Assembly: GCA_021234155.1 (NCBI GenBank)
Contig: JAJEKV010000027.1
Location: forward strand, 707,109 to 771,108
DNA: 64,000 bases
Source of the DNA: Isoetes taiwanensis
Lineage: Eukaryota; Streptophyta; Lycopodiopsida; Isoetales; Isoetaceae
Direction: 5' to 3'
Part shown: positions 1-13,887 of the stretch, in pieces
Numbering within the stretch: the stretch's first letter is position 1
Layout: every line of letters begins with the position of its first letter
Position numbers and translations under genes: made by a program
The notes under the pieces: model-generated
The model's database searches: none
Told to the model about the DNA's origin: nothing
The model's input: the letters and a program-made list of their open reading frames with translations, nothing else

Positions 1-2970
1 GGACACCTGAGAGGATATACCACCGCAACACATTGTTGTGCACCACCCACAAGCGAAGGGTTGCAGCAGCCCAGCCACAGAAATAAGATATAGAAGAGAA
101 GACAGAAAAACCACCACCCTCAAAATGTAGGTGGTTTTCTATGGCCAAAACCTTGCAATTCATGTTCACTTAACAGCACGTTAGTTATGATGCCTGAAAA
201 GGAGTCGTATATTTGGGTATTTTTAAACCTTTCTGTGACCGAAGAGTAGTGATCGGCATGAAACGCAATGTTCCTGCCTTAATACTTCGATTGTTTTAGA
301 AAGCAATTGATCAAGGTTTTAATTGTATAGATTGTAAATACAGAAAGCAATCGCTGGTTGGAAGGGATTGGCTTGTAAAATGAGGTTGTGTTTAATTGGT
401 TTGTTTTGGTGGGTACAATTGGATAATGGTTATGATTTTGCAACGTCAATGTTTAGAATTCAATGGTTGCAACCTCCAATGGCGAATTCCTAAAACTCAA
501 AGGGCGAAATTGGGAATAAGTAGGAATTTCAGAATTGTGAATGGTTTATACCATCATTTCATTTTTTCTTTTTTGAAACCTTTGTGGCACCGCTTTGAGC
601 CTTAGATGGATTTAACCGATCTGAAGTGGGATAGAGAGGAGGTAGCCAACATCCATGATGTGATCATGCACATCTTCACTGTTTCCATAATTGGCATTAT
701 TTATGATGTAAGAGTAAAGTTCGGCTAGAACTAAATGATCAGAACACTATGATCAGATCATGCTCCAAAGAACTCAGATCAGAAATTTCCAATGAACTTG
801 TAGTACTTTCCCTGCTAGGTACAATTTCTATTCCTACAAACTTCGCTAAGATCCTTGTATGCTTTCACCAGGTTGAACCTCAGGTGCATTTCGTAATATA
901 AAATTCACTAAGGCGGTGTAGGTTTTAATCGTGGTGTTATCTCACCTCGAACACCGACTTCCCATTCGTGGACTCTATAAAACAGAATATCACCGGCCTA
1001 TCTTTATCTATCTGTCCAGTTCAAAAATCTATTTTCCTCTGCTTGGACATCATGATTGGCCAAGCCAATCAGGCGTAAACAAGAATAATTCAGTAAAAGT
1101 GGCTGAGGAATGACTGAATAGGCCCGATAGGAAATGATTGACCAACTAGAGCAATAAATTGCACCTCGCATTTCAAGGAATCACTAATTTATGAATTAAA
1201 ACCTGCAGTTGCAAACATAGAAGATCATACAAAGAGAATGACTAATTAAATCAATTCCTATCTCCCAAAACCTACAGAAGCCACAAGCATAGAACATTCA
1301 AACATGAATTGATATATAGTGTTTTATATAATAAATTAGTTCTCTCAGACTGGAAAATATTTTGAAATACTGTACAAAAAGCACTAGACGAAGGCATTTT
1401 CTCAATGGTGTTGAATTCCTCTTTAACATTTCATGAGTTAGTTTCTTAATGACAAATGCACCACCATGTTCACCGCCCCAAGAAACACCTAATGCATAGA
1501 AGCTACAGCATAAACGAATAAAACATTTTAACACCTTTCCATGGTATGAAGCAAAATAATTCTGAACTTATTGAGTTGAAATTCTACCAAGGAAATAAAA
1601 ATGGCCTGCACCTTTAAACCGATGAGAGAGCATCTACTGTACTAAGAGGCCATGAGATTATATCATCATGGGGGAATTGTAAGGTTGAGGGCAGAGCAGT
1701 CAAATAAGTGTTCCTATCATATGAGTGAAATATTTTGATAATTTCTATTCTCATCTAAATGAGGATCACCCAATTTTACGATGTCTCCTCGTATGTAATG
1801 TGTACCCAAACAGGCAATCGACTGCTCCTCCAGTCAGACTTTCTGGGATTTCATGACTTAGTATAATTTGCAGTCAACAAAACAATGCAATCCTTGAAAT
1901 GCATAAACAATCTCAAATTGTTTGGCATGCCTCCTGTGAAGTAAAGGGAGCTGAACCTGGGATCAGAATTGCCTTATTCAAAGATTCAGAAGATCAGCGA
2001 TCTAAACCCACTGGCGCATCATGGAATTCTGAGAACTTCCCCATTCTCTCACACCGTGTCGCAGGTCAGGCACCTGAAGCAGAAACAGAACCAAATCCAG
2101 ATTAAGAACCGAAGAGTAATCTCACCTCAAGAGGCCTCCAAATTAACTGACACTTTCTATACATGTCTTTATATTAAATTTATTGGCCCAATATTTTAGA
2201 TGAAATAAACACCACTATCCACTGTGATTCTATCTTAGTATACTTGAGAATCAATGAAGAAGAGAAAATTTTGACATGTGACATCCAGCTCACAGACTTA
2301 TATGAACTAAGATGTCTACTGAGACTGTAATTTTATAAAGTCCGCCATACAGAGACGTCCTTAACCTTCCAAGGAGGTCATGGAATAGGAAAAGAGACCA
2401 AACTTTGAGACATTCTACCAAACAAGTAGAAGGACTCCAGAACAGAGAAATCTGAAGAATTAGCATTATGACATTTTGGAAAACAAATTCAGAAGAAAGA
2501 AACAATCAAAGGACAAAGAAGGTTCATGTTAAAGATTTCTAACCCCAGCCTTTCGAAGAAGGCCAGGATATAATTTTTCTTCCTTAGAATCATCTTTTAA
2601 ACATGTTTCGGAAGAGACACCTCAGCTGTTGTCTCCAAACAACGCAGACCACCAGAAGTTGTCAATTTGTGCCAACATGGACCAGGCCACGCCCAGGCTC
2701 TGTGTGATTCGAACCGGCTTAACCGTGAATCGTAGTTAAATTTTCCTGCCAGATCATTTGTTTGGCAAAAGTACACTGGCGCAGATTTCAGATTTAACCG
2801 TAAAGAGTATTTCAGACTTCGCCTCCAAGCATCGCGCCTTTGCGAATCCCTGAATCATCTACTGTTTCACTTTCAGGCACGAACAATTCAGTTCAAAATC
2901 ACTGGCAGCACCAATTTGATTTCCTTTTCACACAGAGTTAGCTTTTTTCAAAATCTGATCCAGTTACTTC
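1..2970. other. AT-rich non-coding stretch
   Basis: I see no supportable gene here. Open frames are short (under 80 codons), lack recognisable motifs and are not bordered by convincing splice sites. It may be intergenic DNA or intron of the gene whose last exon lies just after it on the minus strand. Confidence 0.5.
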
Positions 2971-3165
2971 CTACTTTTCGTATGTTTTTCCTGGAGGCAA
3001 ACCTTTTTTCCTGTAGAGCTGTAACGGTCCAGACGCAGCCTTTTTCTTTTTTTCCGCCTTGAATCCTCCCACTGCAGCCTTATGGAAGGAGAATCGGGTT
3101 AAAGGCAGGTAGATATGTTCCTCGCCAACCTCTATCCAAGCAGAACTTATTCCATCCAATTTAAT
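2971..3165 (-). CDS. Probable terminal exon of an unidentified minus-strand gene
   Basis: A pyrimidine-rich stretch ending in TTAG (RNA sense) precedes a 65-codon phase-0 open frame that runs to a stop at 2971. The peptide begins IKLDGISSAWIEVGEEHIYL and ends in a basic, lysine-rich tail (AEKKKKAASG, then LPPGKTYEK). The acceptor, the open frame and the biased composition suggest a last coding exon. I do not recognise the family. Upstream exons, expected at higher coordinates, could not be placed with confidence; a small open stretch around 3320-3350 is possible. It could still be a chance frame. Confidence 0.35.
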   Translation of the reverse strand: MKLDGISSAWIEVGEEHIYLPLTRFSFHKAAVGGFKAEKKKKAASGPLQLYRKKGLPPGKTYEK

Positions 3166-3169
3166 CTAA

Positions 3170-4740
3170 TGGAAAAGAAGGAAAAATAACAGAGAGAAAA
3201 CAAGCTGAGGGCATCTGGATTGTTTGAACATCTGTCTCCAAGATCCCATGCAAACAGTCCGAAAGTGAAAGATTTCGAATTAGAAATAATACATATATTG
3301 AGGAAACAAACCTTCTTAGTTCTAAATGAAACGAATCCATGAAGATCAATTAACATTTGAAGTAGCATGAAATCAGATGGAAGTATTTATACTATCAGAA
3401 GATCCATGATCAGCAACAACTGATCCCAGAATTGGAAGAAATTAAATTACCAAAGATAAAATATCCATTCAGTTTGAATGTAATACTAAGTAAACCTGAG
3501 ATGATATAAAACATCAGAACTCAGAGAGTAAAATTTGTGTAAAGGTAAATAAGATTTTATTACCATTTTCAATGCATGTATAAATAGTTTAGATATCAAG
3601 AAAAGAAGAGATATATAATCAAGTTATCTAGTACTTGGTTTCATAGATGTATAAATTTGAAATATAGAAGGTGCAATTAGTAGGAACCACTAGATAACAT
3701 AGTAAAATTTGTAAACTTTGACTATGAATATCATTTATATCAGAGATTATAGATTTTAATTTTATTCACAATTAGAAAGTTTAAGTTTGGCCGAATATTG
3801 ATTAATAACCTGTAGTCATGTTCGTTAAATGGAAGTTTTCTGCCTCTAGATTTCAGCAATTCTCACTAGGATTTGCACTATGTAGTTTGTCTGAGTTTTA
3901 AACCAGCTCTGGAGCTAAACATTTCTGCACATGTTTGCTAATACATTAAAATAAACTGGTCTGGCGAAGATTTAATTTGGAATTGTGCGCCACGCCCACA
4001 AGAGATATTCACCGCAATTTACCAGAATTGCCTCTGAACGAAGCATTGAATCTAATGATTTTAAATGGCACATAATGTTATTATTGATTAAATTATAATA
4101 TTTTACCCTTTAGATACAGGAAGAACATTTCATTACTTTTAATTTATGTTCGATAAAGAACCAGAATGGGTAATTTTTCTAGTTTTCAAGAGGCAAAACT
4201 TTGCTATTCCTGAAAATGGCCCATTCCCTGCAGGAGCCTTAACTTTCGTTGTTGGCCTGGGTATTTTATCAACCCTCCATTTGAACACAGAAAAGATAAA
4301 TATATTGATAAATTTAAGGAACCTGACTATGGTCCGCTTATATGCAAATCTTTAGAATGCATGTTATCAAGGGTCAAAGAAGAGGCTAAATAAGAATCGA
4401 AATGACTGAAACTCACTGAAAATACTAACCATGATTTCTATTCGTTTTATCTTTTCCTACCTATGCCACAAAAGTAGTATTCTTGGGAGGCCTTTATTTT
4501 GCTTAGCATTGAAGGCACATGCAGAAAGATCATCCTAAAAAAGGGATTTTAAAATATACAAGATCATTACAAAAAGTAGAATCTGTTAAATGGAGACATT
4601 ACTATCAAATAATTGGAGGAAAAGCCTGACAAAAATAAAGTGCGAGAAACCCATGGTCAGCAGTAGCATATGGGCAAGATATTTGAGGAGACAACAAAAA
4701 TCTGGAGATACTGAGATCAAGAGATTCAAAAGGGCTCAGA
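3170..4740. other. AT-rich stretch without recognisable genes
   Basis: Long, AT-rich and low in coding signal on both strands. The longest plus-strand frame (4146-4355) has no recognisable motif. I see no convincing repeat or RNA gene. Confidence 0.5.
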
Positions 4741-5560
4741 GATTTTTAAATTGATTCTGGATCTCGAGACAAGATCCTACCTGATCCTGTAAGACTTCTG
4801 GCCTCATGGGACTGCTTGGACAAGACGGTATTGGACTGGCCATGGCCCATCATCCTCGTCCAAATCCCTCGTGTACATCAAGGCTTGGCTCATACGAGAT
4901 CCTGTGGCCGGATCACCAGTGCATCCCATCCCAGATCCTGAGCCATTGAGGAGTGGTGAATTACGGAAGTTTTCGCCGATGATCTCAGCCGGATCCCCGC
5001 ACGAGCACGATCCTCCGATCCTGCCTGAAGTCGATAATTCATGACGCCAGGGATCGCTTCCTCCAGATCTCGGCGACTTAGCTGACGGCGACGGCCCGGA
5101 TCTCCCCCAGGCATCATAATCTGCCAATCGCGATTCGCTGAGATCTCTCCTCCGGATCCTCGCACTTTGACGGGATCCTTCGATGACGCCATAATAACGG
5201 CGACGCATTCGCTGAGATCTCTCTGATTCGAAAAATTTTATCGGCGATCCCGCCCTCCGTGATCACCGCTGCGGTCGCGAATGCATGCAAGCGCGTATTC
5301 CGTTGCAGTGGTCTCTCCTCCTGATCCTGGCGCACGTGATCCGTCCGAACTGAGAGGGGCAAGGCTTAAGTGGCAGGGCTGCTGCACCAGCCATAAGCTT
5401 ATCCCCGATAAATCACATATTCCCAAGACACCACCTCATACTATCTCACTTATCTGTCAAGACTTCCTCTTTCTCGCGCCACAAGAGTCTCCCACGAGAG
5501 GGCCTCTAATGGTGGTTGGCTTTGTAAGGTGTGACTATGGGATGTAGGGTAGCGGTGATT
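4740..5560. repeat. CpG-rich block dense in GATCC/GATC
   Basis: Composition shifts abruptly from AT-rich to CpG-rich near 4740. GATCC, GGATC and AGATCT recur many times between about 4760 and 5230. The 16-mer TTCGCTGAGATCTCTC occurs twice, about 74 bp apart (near 5133 and 5207), which suggests degenerate internal duplication. A 134-codon minus-strand frame (4804-5208) crosses it, but it is arginine/serine/glycine-rich and looks like a by-product of composition. Confidence 0.4.
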
Positions 5561-6746
5561 TATATCAGTTCCTTTGGTGGTCTTTGAGGCTTTAGCCTTC
5601 GAATTGATTAACAGGTTTAACCATCTGCTAATGATGGGGCGAATTTTCTAATAGCCCCACGCCTTTTCGCTCATCCGTAACGCATAAGAATTTACCGCGT
5701 AGCCTGAATCAGACATCCCTTCGCCTAACCGTATAAGGTCCGATTGAGCACAGCGGACGAAAAGAGAAGGCATTTTAAAAGCTTTGGTAACTTTGAACTT
5801 GCACCCGCTTCCTGGCCCAGGCTTGCTCAGTAGCCTTTCCAATGGAAGATGGTATTTAAAACCTTCCTTGTATCCTTTTCTGCCATTCCATAGATTTCAA
5901 ACTGTATCCCGGCCGAGTTGTGGATTCCCGTGATTCAAATTTGACCTCGATTACCATCAAATTGGGCCAATTTCCTATTCTTCCGCAGCACTATGGTCAG
6001 ATCAACCGCTTTACTTGCATTCTTGTCCCGATGGCATGCCCGATGGCACAAACACACTTGGACCTAAGTACATGGGAGGAGGTGGCACCGTCTCCCTAGA
6101 GGAGCCTCGATGACGCTTGAACTAAGGCTCTGTGACGCAAAAGCAAGGATCGAATCTGTGGCTAAGGTCAAAAGAATGAAGGTAATGGAGGTAACCCTAA
6201 TGGCCTTTCTGGAGAGGCCGCCATAATATTTGTGATATAAGCCCGTGAAATCAACGAGGCTTTTCATCAACAGCAGTTCCTCGCTGGGGTTGCAACCCAC
6301 CGGGCATTCAGGAAGGGCTAAAGCATGGCGCTCACCATCTATAATGGAGCAGGAAAGGAGAGAAGTAGACTTAATGAAAAGCATCAAGTCTGCATAACAA
6401 GATCACTGGTATTGAAGCAAGAGAAGATTGATTTGTAAGTCAAACAATCATGAGACGAAGAACTTCACACCTAGATGAAGATTACTAAAGTTACATGTGG
6501 CTTATATTGGGTATTTTTAACATAAGATTAAATCGAGGTCCAATTTAGGCCTGCACAAGATAAGGGCGAATCTTCTCGTACCTCACTAACTCTCAGCGAA
6601 AGCCTGTGCCCGAACGACATGTTGGTAGTCCTAAGGTAACTACGAGGAGGTTAAAAGAGCCTCCTTAAGGCATAGAAGACGGTTACTAAAAAGCCTGGCA
6701 TCCTCGAAGCCAGGTTCGGACATACGTCCCAATAGTCCCATGTGCG

Positions 6747-6769
6747 GGCGGCGTCTCGCCTTCGCCGCC
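6747..6769. repeat. GC-rich hairpin
   Basis: GGCGGCG at 6747-6753 pairs perfectly with CGCCGCC at 6763-6769 across a 9-nt loop; the flanks add further GC pairing. Its function is unknown. It lacks a CTRR end about 10 nt downstream, so it is not a Helitron terminus. Confidence 0.4.
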
Positions 6770-9700
6770 AGCGCCCGTTTCCCGAGAATGTTAACTACCT
6801 CCATCCCTTGTCTCGATCATAAGGTTTTTCTCGCTCTGTGGAATTCCTCCATCTCATAGTCACCATCTCGTTCGGTACTCCCATATCTTGGCCGTAATCT
6901 GGCTCCGGGAGGCCTCGATCATCCCTTCTGTACGTGCCTGCACTGCTCTTCATACTCCCGAAAGTGTCTCATCTCGAGAAGACCTACGTGAATAAATATA
7001 TATGTTATTTGGAACAATTTTCCTATATCTAATTTTTAAGGAAGAGAATTAAACATTGAAGAGAAAAGCACACCAATGGTTTTCATTGCACAAGAAAATA
7101 TAAGGAAAACCCGATATATATATATAAGAGAAGAGTATTAGATGTGTGATGTCTATTGGGAAGGTAATGGCAAAATTACTTAAACTAGATATATAATCGT
7201 TCGTTTAAAAACTTAGAACCAAGAGGTCGGCCCTTCAACATCTTGTGCTTGGGTACAAACCAAAAAGTTCGTCGATGTCGTTGCAGAGTAGCACACCAGG
7301 ATTAACCGATGAGCAGTCGATGAAGCCATCTGAAATACTGGTGGAAATAATGGCGCTGCAACCAGCAGACTCATGTTCATCCAAGAACCAATGTCATGGT
7401 CAAACACCGCAATGGCTAGATCACGATTCACCCTGTGACGACCCTGCTCCGCGTTAGAGCTAATTTATGGTGGTCGGGTCGCGGGTTGAAAGTGCCTCGA
7501 AAGTGCCCATGCCACCGCCTCGCCAGTAATACCGAGCTTTTAGCAGAAGAGAACCCTCGTCTCGCTGTGAGGAAAGTCGACACAAGAAGAACGGGTGATA
7601 TGGCATTTCAACCGAACCATCTGATGGGCTATGAAGAGGCCAACCCGTGACCCGTTCGCGCTCCCTCCTCCATGGCAAAATCCTTCTTCTCCGGAAAGCA
7701 CAATCGCTCTCATCACATAAATCCTCCATGGTTGGTCGCTCCCATCTTGACCCACTTATTATCGTTGATGTTGGGCACATGTGGCCCGTAGCATTGAAAA
7801 CCGATTCTGAACCGAGGATGGAGTACCGAATCATTAACCTACCGTAGCGGATAATGCTAGTCGATAGGCTCAACATCAAGAGGTCGATAGTTGAGCGCTT
7901 GAGTGTATCTCCCAAGCACATAGATTCGACAAGAATAATCAATGAAGTCATGTTGACCCCGATTAAATCATAGAGAAGATGAGCCGCCTTTTGCTTGCCC
8001 TTATTGGCGATGTGCTGATACGCCCATTGAATGTCGCCGAGCAGCAACAATCTTGATCCCCCAACCTTGATGGTAGAAAGCTTCAGCTTGTCGACAAGAG
8101 CTGGTCCTTACCACGGTGTTGCTTCTATTAATAATTCCTTCCATCTACAAAGTCGGCATAGCGACCGTCATCCTCCCGATCCGGAGGAAGTGGGGACTTG
8201 GCTTGCTCTAAAGTCGGTCGTACCGTCAACATACCTATCTATAATAAGAGCAAGGGCAACCGGCCTCAAAGTACGTACCGCTAGAGCCACAATCAATAAT
8301 TAGCGGTTTAGCGCATCGCCTCGAATGCCCTTAAGAATATCATAATCGGTGGCGGTCATCCCCAAACATGTTCTCTAAGATATCCTTATGAAGATAGGTT
8401 GAGGCGCTTCCCCGAAAGCAACTCTGTCTGGGGCAGGATTTCCTCATCGGCAAAACCTAGGAAGGTCTCTTTACATAATCGTGGTGTAAGCAGACAAGTC
8501 AAGTTTTATGAGGTCGACTGCAGACACCCGCAACATGGGATCCAAGAGGTAGGGGAACCGATCCCATTGCTCACCTCCCATGTACCATGCTAGCGCCCGC
8601 CGTAATATCGCAGACGAGAGGATGGGAGGAGGAAGAAACTGCAGTGAGTAAGAAATAATGAAACCCTAAAATGAATGTCGGGCGAAAGTCAAGACGACGC
8701 TCGAGTAAAATTATTATTGTTGTTATATTTTATATTTATTTATTTACCCTCATTTTTATTCCTAAAGAGGCTCGGCAAATTCACCCTGCCGAGATAAGGG
8801 CATGTTGGCTGTGTGAGCGATCCTACTCTCATGCAGAATTGTCCTTATGTTTCCAGACCGCCCACCGGGCCATGGCCTAATCTTGATTGGGACATCCTTC
8901 GAGTCCGCCAACTAACATGTCGCGAGGACTGTGCCCCGGTGCACATTCACTCATAAGGCCTCATATTCTTGCGTACCATTGAAAACCCGCCGAAAGTCGC
9001 CTCCGTTATTTCCAAATTCATAGGTAATAAGTAGACAAAGAAGCTCTTCAGAATTACGGATGTCGGTAGCACAATAATATAATTTTGCTTCTCCGAAATG
9101 GCCTGTATTGGTGCCTGAAACGTTGATCCCGACCAAAGCCGACGTTAGCTGCTGGTAAGATCCCAAGACAATTTATGGCCGCCGCAGATAACCTTAAGAT
9201 GCGCTGCCGTGCACCCCGCTGTTTCGGGTGCCGAAAGCAATGATGGCAAACAAGGATCTTATTGTTGGTAGCGGAATTTTTGGCAATCAGCGGCCGGGTC
9301 ATGCAGGAAATGAGGTTACCAACGCCACGGGGCACGCGACTATAAAAGGTGATCCATTCAACCCGCTAGTGCCTATGTCTATTGCGCAGCTAAGAAAAGC
9401 CGCCACGCTAAGGATAAAGCTCCCTTGCGCCGCTTGTGGACTTTGCTCCATTGAGTCGGCGTTAACCGTAGCGCCACCGACACCTGCCGTAAGGGATTGC
9501 TAACCTTCTCCCGAGAATTTAGCCATCTTTCCATGAGATCCGGCTTCCTCCTTTAGAGGGTAGAATGTGAGATAGCTCAGAACCGTACAAGTCACCAGCA
9601 AGGGTCATACCCATGAGTCCTCCTCCAGACCAAAGGGCGAGCTTTGCGCCAACTTCAAAGAGTTACTAAACCTAGGTTTCATTCTGACCGTGAAGTGTTT

Positions 9701-12700
9701 CGCTTTACGCCCTATCCTTTGTTAAGAAAAAGATTTTCGGTCGCAATGAATTCAAAACCATGACAATGATAGGTTCCCTTGTAGATTGATTTTCTTTATT
9801 TATATAGGGAAGTGGTCCCTTCCAACACGAAATTCGTTATATTATTGATATATAACGACGACATGTGCCACGAGCGCTCGCGGGACCAGCCCATGTATAG
9901 AGGGTTGCCGGATGACCGACCCTTCAGATCCTATTGCCTCATTAGCTGTGTCAATTTCGTTGTTTATCATAAGCCAAACGGGACTTTGGTCCTTAAACTC
10001 TTTCCGATGATAAGTTGTAAGATGCACCTTGGTGCCGACACTCGCGGTTATATTTTCAACTTCAATGTATTACCGTCCAATAATTAGTATTTTCTACTTC
10101 AGTCTCTTCAAATAACTCCGCCTCGACATTCAACCCCAATGCTTGCGACAAGATTGCTTTTAAAGGGAGGGGGAGAAATTTATTCACGTTGTTTTTAAGA
10201 TAGATTTAACGATTTATATGGTGCATAACGAGGAATATCGACGCCTCACCACTAAAAGCGGGCACGCCACCATGGGGTATTGTAACTCCCAGGTGGTTGA
10301 TGTCTTTGGTATGGATTGCACTTTAGTTAATTTGGATCATTAAAGATAATAACCCATAATCTAAATTAAGGGTTAAACGGATTAATTAGGTTAATTACCG
10401 CCTGCGTCGTTCCAGCTCAAATCGACACGATGGGACTTCAAAATGGTCAACCTGACCTCATCCCACTGACCCCGTACCCAAAAGGAAGTGGAGCCGAGCG
10501 CCTACCTCGCTGCCAAGCCGAGCCACCACAACAAGCACTTATACCGTAGTCAAGGTAGAGCATCAAGACCTGTGAAGATGAAGCACCAAACTAACGGGTC
10601 CGAACTCGTGGGTGGCTAGTATAGCCTGGTGACTGCAGGGAGGAAGGCTGGGCACTCCAGTTGTGCTTGTTCAGTTTACAGCTTACTTGTGAACCACCCC
10701 TTATCAAAGCAGTGAGTTCTCTATTTCCTCGACTGGCCCTGTTCTTAAAGGATGGATTGATAGTTCTCGGTATTAGTATTACTTGAAATGGGATTACGGG
10801 GAGACCTCGAGCCATTTACCCGTAGTATGCCCTAGATAGAGCCTCAGATATCCCATTAGATGCGTCAGTACAAGAGTATCAACGCCTAGATGCTAAGGCG
10901 GATTGGTTTAGCACCAAAGAAGGGACGCAAAGTGGTGAAGTGGGGGTGGGTCCACCCAATACAAAGGCCCCGGGCATAGACCCGATAGCTTCCGCCGTCA
11001 GAGGGCTTGGTATGGGTCCGGGACACCGGTGTGTAGAGGTGTGATCCGTGATGGAGCATCTTGCACCCTGAGCAGATTTAGGGTGAGGTGCCCGCACGGA
11101 TGCTGGTCGACAAGCAAGACGATTCTCTAGCTCACCCATGGAACCACCGTGATCCTCGAAGCGGTTTCTTTCCCCGCCTGCCTTCATCGGGATCGCGGGT
11201 TCATAGAACCCTCCCCGGAGTAGGCTCAAGTGGTGATGGCCGAGCCTCTCCCGAAGGCATGGGTTATTACAGCGTGAATCGACCCATATGCAAAGTGTGC
11301 ACGGGAGGGCTGATGGAGTGGACAACCCTACTGACAGCCTCTATGTTGTATCAATCCACAGTTATACCTCGCTCCACGATCTCTTTGAGTGTCGAGCCGC
11401 CGGCCTATCCTCACGAGTCTAACCGGTAGAACTCGGGGTTTGGGGGTGTTTTCTTAGTTTAGATGCATATTCTTTCGTCGCTGGTATTTGATGGATGCGC
11501 GCCCACCCCTTCGTGGTGGTTATTTATATATGCATTTGCGCCGGTGGTGCTAACATGTATTCACACGCTTCCGCTTAGGAGTCCCACTCTAAGGGTAATG
11601 AATGACACCTCCGGTCCTTTCACCGGGCATCTCCCCATGTGGCTCCCGGATAGACCAGGGCTCGCTCGCGGGCGGCTATGGTCGCCATGGAGGAAAGTTC
11701 CTTTATGTATACCACGGGTCGATATATTCGAGCCACATTCTTCACGTAGTGCGGATTTTATGTGCATTTCATGGTATTTTATAGGGTATCGGAAAGCACC
11801 TTTTCGTCAGGAAACGCACATAAACTTTTATTTCGCCCTAATGACGGCATTGTTTAAATGCACTTAACGGCTTTGTTTATTGCCAATTTGCAAAGTCAAT
11901 TTTTTGTTGTAGTGCCATAAACCTAGACTTCTTATTCGCGCTTTACAAATGCCTTTCTAGAAACGTGAAGATTGTAGGTGGTGTGTTTTAGGGTAAAATT
12001 TGATTTATAAGTGCACTTTTATGTTCTTTATTGCCTATGCATAAATATAGGAGATGCTTAACATTTATTCATTGTTAGAACAAAACATTTATTCATGGTC
12101 AAGATAACTTAACATTTATTCATGACATTTATTCATGGGCGACCATCATCGGATTTACATAATAAATATCGTTGTGTACGTTTGGACTTCTTTGTATGTA
12201 GAATCTAGAACCAATTGGATATTTCTATTTATGAATTATCTCCAAGTAGTCCTATGTTTTGTGCTATGCCCTAGAATGTCTCCAACGATAGAAAAATCCC
12301 GTGAATAGGCACACAATCGGCCACCCACAAGGTGGGCTATGAATTTGCACCATAGAAATGGCACTGTCCCATCAAATTGCAATCGATGTACCAATCCTCA
12401 CTAAGCACGAACGACTCTCAACTGATGCTGGCCAGCACAATAATGGGAGCCCATACCCAAATGGTTACCCCTACTATTGGCTTCCGCACTACCAATTTAT
12501 TCTTACAATCCCTACGTGCTGAATGGACAACTTTTCAAAAACTAAATGCCCCAAAGCTTGAAGCAAGTTGCAAACAAATAGCATTCTAACGCGAGTCAGG
12601 TAGATGTAAGATAACAAATCACATTATATCCGGTGCCACACAATACAAAAATAACCTTGGCATAATCAATGGACCATACAACTCATGTTGCTACATAAAG

Positions 12701-13153
12701 ATTACACCCTTCCACTTATCGTAATCTGGTGTACAAACTGGTCTCAAATTTCAACTCATCTTTATAGCAAGGGCCCAAGTCTATTTTTAAAATACACGTC
12801 TAACCACCTTTATTAAGATATTCAAACCCTCTATAAAAATTCTTAATCACAATGCACACTTTCCGCTGCACCTTGGCATTGCTATCCACCCATCCTCTTT
12901 GCATCATATTAAGGTACTTGATCAGGGGCCAAATTCAAAATAAAATACGTACTAGCAAATATTGTCACTCCCTCGGTCCCATTCAACACCAACCCCATTG
13001 GTTAAGATGGTTATTTGACGAAATTTTGAAAATAGAAAGTTATAAAAACCAATTTAGAGTTTACACCTCAAAAAATGTATCAATACCCTAAAATAAAAAA
13101 TCATGCCTGCTGACCTCGCTTCTCCTTTGCCCCAATTTACTCTGCATAACTTG

Positions 13154-13169
13154 TATATATATATATATA
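13154..13169. repeat. (TA)n microsatellite
   Basis: An uninterrupted run of alternating T and A, eight dinucleotides long. A shorter (AT) run is present near 7113. Confidence 0.8.
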
Positions 13170-13767
13170 GTAATAAAAGCAAAATGTAGTTTAAAGTAGC
13201 ATTCAGTCATTAAAGTTTTTTCTCAATAACCTTCATTTTGGACCCAACATTAGTTAGCCCGTATTCCAATCGGGCAACATTGCGGAGGAGCACTGGATGC
13301 TGGAACAAATGGCCACTGACTGCTGTTGGGATTCCACCGCAGTGGAAATTCGGTGGAGTCGGCCACAGGATTTTTGTGACCTGGGATGCTGTCTCTAAGC
13401 AGATGGTCGAAGATGCACTCCAAAAGATGACAGCTTGCTTCAAGAAAAGCTTCAATTACAAAACTTATCACTACCAGAATGTCAAGCGCTCCCAAGACTT
13501 TGATTCGAAGAGGTATTTGTTGCAAGCAAGGTTGCAACCGGCCGTGAATGGTGAATCGTGGGTCTAGTTATTATTTTGAGAAACTAGTGAACGATTTTGT
13601 CTTGATTAATTCTTGTTTTAAAGGGTTTGTCGGCCACCATTGTCCCGACAAAAAGACATGCGTAGGGTGCATCTTCCTCGACCTAATTTTTCTGGGATTT
13701 CCGCCATGCTAAAGATCCACAACCCTTATATAAATCCATATTGAATTTACAGAGCAAGAGTGGAAGT

Positions 13768-13887
13768 CTTATGGCATGCTTTTCACGCTAGGGGTTCTGC
13801 CCCAAGATTCTCATCGGCCATAACACCGCCAGATAGACGCCTTATGGCATGCTTTTCACGCTAGGTTCTACCCCATTCTCATCGCCA
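13768..13887. repeat. Imperfect tandem duplication, about 73-bp period
   Basis: CTTATGGCATGCTTTTCACG begins at 13768 and again at 13841. The downstream words (TTCTGCCCC/TTCTACCCC, ATTCTCATCG) also recur, with small indels between the copies. Confidence 0.7.

Noticed and set aside
6560..6720. Sequence with an rRNA-like look (AGTCCTAAGGTAAC and hairpins)
   Set aside because: The resemblance to large-subunit rRNA is a few words only; no extended match to conserved rRNA segments.
7460..8050. 196-codon minus-strand frame in the CpG-rich region
   Set aside because: No recognisable motif, no supporting splice or element context; a frame of this length is plausible by chance in 64 kb of this composition. 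A plant-transposon protein was considered but not supportable.
12058..12140. Repeated ACATTTATTCATG, checked as a possible CRISPR-like or satellite array
   Set aside because: Only four short, irregularly spaced copies with no uniform spacers in a eukaryotic context; simple local duplication.
13238..13567. 109-codon plus-strand frame with a coding look (GHRIFVTWDAVSKQMVEDAL)
   Set aside because: The opposite strand is open over the same interval, no family is recognised and no splice context confirms it; kept out of the gene list.
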